From assembly GCA_031376265.1 (NCBI GenBank), contig JANMDK010000235.1, forward strand, positions 1 to 8,299: DNA of 8,299 nucleotides. Direction: 5' to 3'. The position numbers and the translations under genes were made by a program. The notes below the pieces were generated by a model that made no database searches, was not told the DNA's origin, and saw only the letters and a program-made list of their open reading frames with translations. The stretch is from SZAS-79 sp031376265. GTDB lineage: Bacteria; Pseudomonadota; Gammaproteobacteria; Burkholderiales; SG8-39. Position 1 is the first letter of the stretch. Every line of letters begins with the position of its first letter. Shown piece by piece: positions 4,640 to 8,299 of this stretch.

Positions 4640-6916
4640 ATGCAGTCGGGACAACCGGTCCTCAGGGATATCGTGCTGGTCGGCGGCGGGCACAGCCATG
4701 CCGTCGTGCTCAAGCACTTTGGCATGCGCCCGATGCCGGGCGTGCGCCTCACCGTGATCTGCCGCGACACGCATACGCCTTATTCCGGGATGCTGCCCGG
4801 GTATGTCGCCGGCCACTACAGCTACGACGACGTCCACATCGACCTGCGCAAGCTCGCGGGCTTTGCCGGCGCGCGCTTCTTTGGCGACGAGGTCATCGGC
4901 ATCGACCGGGCCGCGAAGAAGGTGATCTGCCGCTACCGCCCGCCGGTCTCCTACGACCAGCTCTCGATCAATATCGGCTCGGCGCCGATGCTCGGCAACG
5001 TGCCCGGCGCCGCCGAGCACGCCATACCGGTCAAGCCGATCCATGCGTTCAACGATCGCTGGCTGGCGCTGCTCGAGCGGGTGCTGGAGCACAAAGGCGC
5101 CGAATCGATCGCCGTGGTCGGCGCGGGCGCAGGCGGCGTGGAACTCACGCTGGCGATGCAGTTCCGGCTGGCAAACGAATTGCGCGCGCTCGGCCGCGAG
5201 GCCGATGCGCCGAAGTTCCGCCTGATCGACGCCGGCCCCCAGATCCTGCCGACGCACAATCCCGCCGTGCGCAATGCCTTCATGCAGGTGCTTGGCGAGC
5301 GCGGTGTAGAGATCTACGTGGGAGCCGCGGTGGAGCGCGTGGAGGCCGGCCGCGTCCACCTGGCCGGCGGGCGCTCGGTCGAGGCGGACGAAGTCGTCTG
5401 GGTGACGCGCGCGTCCGCGGCGGAGTGGCTGCGAGGCACCGGGCTCGCGCTGGACGAAGGTGGCTTCATCCGTGTGCGCGATACGCTGCAGACGGAAACC
5501 GATGACGCTATTTTCGCCGCGGGCGATGTTGCCGACATGGTGAACAGCCCGAGGGAAAAGGCGGGCGTGTTCGCAGTGCGGCAAGGCCGGCCGCTCGCCG
5601 ACAACCTTCGCCGCGCCGTGGAAGGCCGCGCGCTCGTTCCTTACCGGCCGCAGAAGCACTGGCTTGCGCTCGTCAGCACCGGTGACAAGTGCGCAGTCGC
5701 CTCGCGCGGCGGGCTGCACGCAGAGGGCGGCTGGGTTTGGCGCTGGAAGGACTGGATCGATCGCCGCTTCATGTGCAAGTTCACCGACCTGCCCGCGATG
5801 GACGCGTCGAAAGCCGCAAGCAACGCGCCGACCTCGGTGAAGCTCGAAGCCGAGGAGGCTGCGCAGGCGATTTCCGCGATCGCGATGCGCTGCGGCGGTT
5901 GCGGCGCCAAGGTGGGTGCGAGCGTCCTTTCCCGCGCGCTTGGCGGCCTCAACCCCATCGAGCGCGACGACGTGCTGATCGGTCTCAAGTCCCCGGACGA
6001 CGCCGCGGTCGTGCGCGTGCCGCCGGGCAAGGCACTGGTGCACAGCGTGGATTTCTTCCGCGCCTTCATCGACGACCCGTACGTATTCGGGATGGTCGCA
6101 GCCAACCATGCGCTGGGCGACATCTTCGCGATGGGGGCCGAAGCGCAGTCGGCCACTGCGATCGTCACGGTCCCGCCGGGGCTCGAGGCCAAGGTGGAGG
6201 ACGTGCTCACGCAAATGATGACCGGCGCAATCGAGGTGCTCAACGAAGCCGGCTGCGCGCTCGTCGGCGGCCACACGGGCGAGGGTGCGGAGCTCGCGCT
6301 GGGGTTCGCGGTCAACGGCCTCATCGACGAGAAGCTCGCGACGGTCATGCAAAAGGGCGGCCTCGCGCCCGGCGATGCGCTGATCCTCACCAAGGCAATC
6401 GGCACCGGGACACTCTTCGCAGCGCATGCGCTCCTGCAGGCGAAGGGTCGATGGATCGATGCGGCGCTCGCCTCGATGGTCCAGTCGAACCGCCTCGGCG
6501 CCAAATGCCTGATCGGGCACGGCGCCACGGCCTGCACCGACCTCACGGGCTTCGGGCTGCTGGGCCACCTGGTCGAGATGACGCGCGCTTCGGGCGTCGA
6601 TGCCGAGATAGAGCTTGCCGCACTGCCGGTTCTCGACGGCGCCGAGGAAAGTGTCAAGGCCGGGATCCTGAGCTCGCTCCAGCCGGCCAACGTGCGGCTG
6701 AGGCGCGCATTGCGTAACCAGGCGGAGATGGTCGGGCACCCGAGGTATGCGCTGGTGTTCGACCCGCAGACCGCCGGAGGGCTCCTGGCCGGCGTGCCCG
6801 CCGACCGCGTTGAAGCGTGTTTGGCCGAACTCCGCAGGCTGGGTTACCCACAGGCCGCGATCATCGGTCGAGTTCTACCGCAAGGCGACGCACTCGAGCC
6901 CATCCGGCTGCTGTAA
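4640..6916 (+). CDS. selD: Fused FAD/NAD(P) oxidoreductase-selenide, water dikinase (SelD)
   Basis: Two-domain protein of 758 residues. Residues 1 to about 385 form a pyridine nucleotide-disulfide oxidoreductase resembling NADH dehydrogenase or sulfide:quinone reductase. They show the FAD dinucleotide motif LVGGGHSH (13-20), the NAD(P) motif VGAGAGGVE (160-168) and the late FAD motif AAGDVAD (293-298+). An Ala/Glu-rich linker (about 385-412) leads to SelD, which makes selenophosphate from selenide and ATP. The SelD catalytic pair is C421 and K424 in GGCGAKV, equivalent to C17 and K20 of E. coli. The second Cys of the E. coli motif is Ala here. Metal/ATP aspartates D454, D471, D494 and D634 are retained, as are GGHTGEGAE (543-551) and DPQTAGGL (708-715). 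The start has a strong GGGGAGGG (4627-4634). The fusion is a known architecture; the N-terminal substrate is unknown, though reduction of Se(0) or another oxidised selenium form to selenide is plausible. The product feeds selenocysteine or 2-selenouridine synthesis, neither of which is in the window. Confidence 0.94.
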   Translation: MQSGQPVLRDIVLVGGGHSHAVVLKHFGMRPMPGVRLTVICRDTHTPYSGMLPGYVAGHYSYDDVHIDLRKLAGFAGARFFGDEVIGIDRAAKKVICRYRPPVSYDQLSINIGSAPMLGNVPGAAEHAIPVKPIHAFNDRWLALLERVLEHKGAESIAVVGAGAGGVELTLAMQFRLANELRALGREADAPKFRLIDAGPQILPTHNPAVRNAFMQVLGERGVEIYVGAAVERVEAGRVHLAGGRSVEADEVVWVTRASAAEWLRGTGLALDEGGFIRVRDTLQTETDDAIFAAGDVADMVNSPREKAGVFAVRQGRPLADNLRRAVEGRALVPYRPQKHWLALVSTGDKCAVASRGGLHAEGGWVWRWKDWIDRRFMCKFTDLPAMDASKAASNAPTSVKLEAEEAAQAISAIAMRCGGCGAKVGASVLSRALGGLNPIERDDVLIGLKSPDDAAVVRVPPGKALVHSVDFFRAFIDDPYVFGMVAANHALGDIFAMGAEAQSATAIVTVPPGLEAKVEDVLTQMMTGAIEVLNEAGCALVGGHTGEGAELALGFAVNGLIDEKLATVMQKGGLAPGDALILTKAIGTGTLFAAHALLQAKGRWIDAALASMVQSNRLGAKCLIGHGATACTDLTGFGLLGHLVEMTRASGVDAEIELAALPVLDGAEESVKAGILSSLQPANVRLRRALRNQAEMVGHPRYALVFDPQTAGGLLAGVPADRVEACLAELRRLGYPQAAIIGRVLPQGDALEPIRLL

Positions 6917-6944
6917 ACCGCCCTAGTATCATGGCTGTGCAGCG

Positions 6945-6994
6945 TTCTTGTAGGCGGTTCTCCTACAAGCGACCGGGGGCTTGTCCTACAAGAA
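6945..6994. repeat. Cluster of short inverted and direct repeats downstream of selD
   Basis: CTTGTAGG (6947-6954) pairs with CCTACAAG (6962-6969) around a 7-base loop. A second copy, CCTACAAGAA (6985-6994), is the perfect complement of TTCTTGTAGG (6945-6954). The left arm can therefore pair with either right arm, giving two mutually exclusive hairpins. TCCTACAAG occurs as a direct repeat at 6961-6969 and 6984-6992. It resembles REP-type intergenic elements and may stabilise the selD 3' end. No T-run follows. Confidence 0.6.
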
Positions 6995-7073
6995 TCCGGC
7001 GCCCTTCCCATTACAGTTTCGCAAGACATCGGGGAAGGAGCAGGGAGTGACTGAACCCGGTTGGCAGCGTCAC

Positions 7074-7106
7074 GCCGGAGCAGCCGTTTCCGGCAGGATT
7101 TTTTTT
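7074..7106 (+). terminator. Probable intrinsic terminator downstream of selD
   Basis: GCCGGA (7074-7079) pairs with TCCGGC (7089-7094) around a 9-base loop. After AGGA there is a run of eight T (7099-7106), exceptional in this GC-rich sequence. The four bases between stem and T-run make it less than ideal. It lies 157 nt after the selD stop and 93 nt before the next gene, so it probably separates the isc-selD transcript from the signalling gene. Confidence 0.5.
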
Positions 7107-7132
7107 CAACGGCCCAGACCAGAAACGCCTTG

Positions 7133-7153
7133 TACCCGGCTTCATCCCGGGTA
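7133..7153. promoter_or_regulatory. Inverted repeat upstream of the multi-HAMP gene (possible operator)
   Basis: TACCCGG (7133-7139) is matched perfectly by CCGGGTA (7147-7153), separated by seven bases. It lies 46 nt before the start codon at 7200, between the terminator and the ribosome binding site. The size and symmetry would fit a dimeric repressor site or a small 5'-UTR hairpin. No convincing promoter hexamers could be placed around it. Confidence 0.3.
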
Positions 7154-7199
7154 ATGGCGCGCGTCCACTTTTCCAGAATCGACACAGAAGGAGTTCTTG

Positions 7200-8299
7200 A
7201 TGGAGCAAGCGACGGCAAGCCCTAAGAACAAGAAGGACGCGAAGCTGCGCCAGAAAGCGCGATCGGTGCGATCGGCATCTGCCAAGCGCCCGCCGAACGG
7301 CGACGACATGATCGGCGTGCTCGATCCCGCCTTGCCGCAGCTGGCCGGTGACTACAGCGAGCTCAAGGCGCAGAACATCCTCGCAGAACTGCGCTCCCGC
7401 CAGGTGCTGGCCGGGCTCATGGCCTTCCGCGACGGCGACTTCTCGGCGCGCCTGCCGGTCGATTGGGCCGGCACCGACGGGCGCATCGGCGAGGCCTTCA
7501 ACGAGGCGATCGCCCGCGAGCAGCGCATCACCCAGGAAGCGGCGCGCCTGTCCGCGACCGTCGGCAAGGAAGGGCGACTTGCGCAGCGCATGACGGTCCC
7601 TGGCGCGGTCGGTGGCTGGTCCAACCAGATCGACTCGCTAAACACGTTGATTGACGATTTGGTGCGCCCGACGATCGACATCGCGCGCACGATCGGCGCG
7701 GTCGCCAAGGGCGACCTCGACCAGTCGATGGACCTGCAAGTCGACGGGCGCGCGCTCAAGGGCGAGTTCCTGCGCTCGGCCCGCCTCGTGAACACGATGA
7801 TCGAGCAGCTCGCGGTGTTTACCTCGGAAGTGACGCGGGTTGCGCGTGAAGTGGGTACAGAAGGAAAGCTCGGCGGCCAGGCCAAGGTGAAAGGCGTGTC
7901 GGGCGTTTGGAAGGACCTCACCGACTCGGTGAACCAGATGGCCGGCAACCTCACCGCGCAGGTGAGGAACATCGCCGAAGTGACCATCGCGGTGGCCAAC
8001 GGCGACCTCTCCAAGAAAATCACCGTGGACGTGCGCGGCGAAATCCTCCAGCTCAAGGAAGCGACCAACTCGATGGTCGACCAGCTGCGCTCGTTTGCCT
8101 CGGAAGTCACGCGCGTCGCGCGCGAGGTCGGCACCGACGGCCGCCTCGGCGGGCAGGCCGTTGTGCCAGGCGTGGCCGGCACCTGGAAGGACCTCACCGA
8201 CTCGGTCAACGCGATGGCCACCAACCTTACGGCACAGGTGCGCAACATCGCCACTGTGACTACGGCAGTCGCGCGCGGTGACCTGTCGCGCAAGATCAC
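7200..8299 (+). CDS. Multi-HAMP signalling protein, probably hybrid histidine kinase, N-terminal part (3'-truncated)
   Basis: Open frame of 366 codons running off the window. The start at 7200 has AAGGAG (7188-7193) six bases upstream. Residues 5-32 are a Lys/Arg-rich tail with no signal peptide, and no membrane segment is visible, so the protein looks cytosolic. Residues about 60-205 hold degenerate HAMP-like units, for example FRDGDFSARLPVDW (77-89) and IGAVAKGDL (165-173). Near-identical 92-residue repeats follow: SEVTRVAREVGT starts at 209 and again at 301, each followed by GGQA, a WKDLTDSVN segment, LTAQVRNIA and a GDLS-K-IT signature. This is the poly-HAMP architecture of large soluble sensor kinases related to fungal group III (Nik1-like) enzymes, where HAMP chains relay signals to GAF, kinase and receiver domains. 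Those output domains are outside the window, so the kinase call is inference; a chemoreceptor-like protein is less likely. Confidence 0.8.
   Translation, partial: MEQATASPKNKKDAKLRQKARSVRSASAKRPPNGDDMIGVLDPALPQLAGDYSELKAQNILAELRSRQVLAGLMAFRDGDFSARLPVDWAGTDGRIGEAFNEAIAREQRITQEAARLSATVGKEGRLAQRMTVPGAVGGWSNQIDSLNTLIDDLVRPTIDIARTIGAVAKGDLDQSMDLQVDGRALKGEFLRSARLVNTMIEQLAVFTSEVTRVAREVGTEGKLGGQAKVKGVSGVWKDLTDSVNQMAGNLTAQVRNIAEVTIAVANGDLSKKITVDVRGEILQLKEATNSMVDQLRSFASEVTRVAREVGTDGRLGGQAVVPGVAGTWKDLTDSVNAMATNLTAQVRNIATVTTAVARGDLSRKI
7824..8299 (+). repeat. Tandem 276-bp coding repeats (HAMP units) running off the window
   Basis: The coding sequence repeats with an exact 276-base (92-codon) period. 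TCGGAAGT begins at 7824 and again at 8100, and AAGGACCTCACCGACTCGGT begins at 7911 and again at 8187. Stretches between copies are identical or differ mostly at third codon positions. This points to amplification of the HAMP module by duplication or to homogenisation by recombination. At least one full unit and most of a second are visible, and more are likely downstream. Confidence 0.85.

Noticed and set aside
4373..6739. Very long open frame on the minus strand opposite fdx, iscX and selD
   Set aside because: It is the antisense shadow of GC-rich genes with strong third-position bias. It spans three well-supported + strand genes and its translation is Arg/His/Ala-rich without recognisable motifs. 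The long minus-strand frame at 1672-3114 was rejected for the same reason.
7130..7157. Promoter (TTGTAC and TAATGG, 16-base spacing) for the multi-HAMP gene
   Set aside because: Only three and two positions match the sigma70 hexamers, no better than expected by chance, and both overlap the inverted repeat.
6844..7218. Minus-strand frame containing a protein-like stretch (EKWTRAITRDEAGYKAFLV)
   Set aside because: Part of it reads like real protein, but the frame runs over the terminator T-run and back into selD, has no ribosome binding site I could place, and matches no family I know. A decayed gene remnant at about 7099-7179 is possible but unsupported.

Overview
The window is GC-rich bacterial chromosome, very probably from a betaproteobacterium or close relative. 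The evidence is the gene order iscS-iscU-iscA-hscB-hscA-fdx-iscX, the very high identity of IscU, IscA and Fdx to the beta/gammaproteobacterial proteins, and the single-polypeptide oxidoreductase-SelD fusion. No genus is assigned. All genes recognised are on the + strand.

Positions 1-4604 hold the 3' part of an ISC iron-sulfur cluster operon. It contains the cysteine desulfurase IscS (window opens at its PLP-binding lysine), the scaffold IscU, the A-type carrier IscA, the J-protein HscB, the Hsp70 HscA, a [2Fe-2S] ferredoxin and IscX. IscS supplies sulfur to IscU, Fdx supplies electrons, and HscB/HscA release the cluster from IscU through its LPPVK motif. IscA carries clusters onward and IscX modulates IscS. 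iscR, if present, lies upstream of the window. The genes from hscB to iscX are packed with no gaps or overlap by a few bases. Two intercistronic regions are unusual. The iscS-iscU gap (603-794) carries short direct repeats and a perfect 20-bp-arm palindrome. The iscA-hscB gap (1536-1665) folds on paper into a 19-bp stem with a branched top, followed at once by a GNRA-loop intrinsic terminator. A -10-like hexamer sits just upstream of that stem. This looks like an unrecognised small RNA or an attenuator inside the isc operon, and it is the most interesting item in the window.

Positions 4640-6916 encode a two-domain protein: an N-terminal FAD/NAD(P)-dependent oxidoreductase fused to a C-terminal selenide, water dikinase (SelD) with its catalytic Cys and Lys intact. 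It starts 35 nt after iscX and is probably co-transcribed with the isc genes. That places selenophosphate synthesis beside a cysteine desulfurase, a plausible selenium donor.

Positions 6917-7199 are intergenic. They hold a cluster of short inverted repeats, a probable intrinsic terminator and a 7-bp-arm inverted repeat. From 7200 to the window end runs the 5' part of a large soluble multi-HAMP signalling protein, probably a hybrid histidine kinase, with tandem 92-residue repeats; its output domains lie beyond the window.
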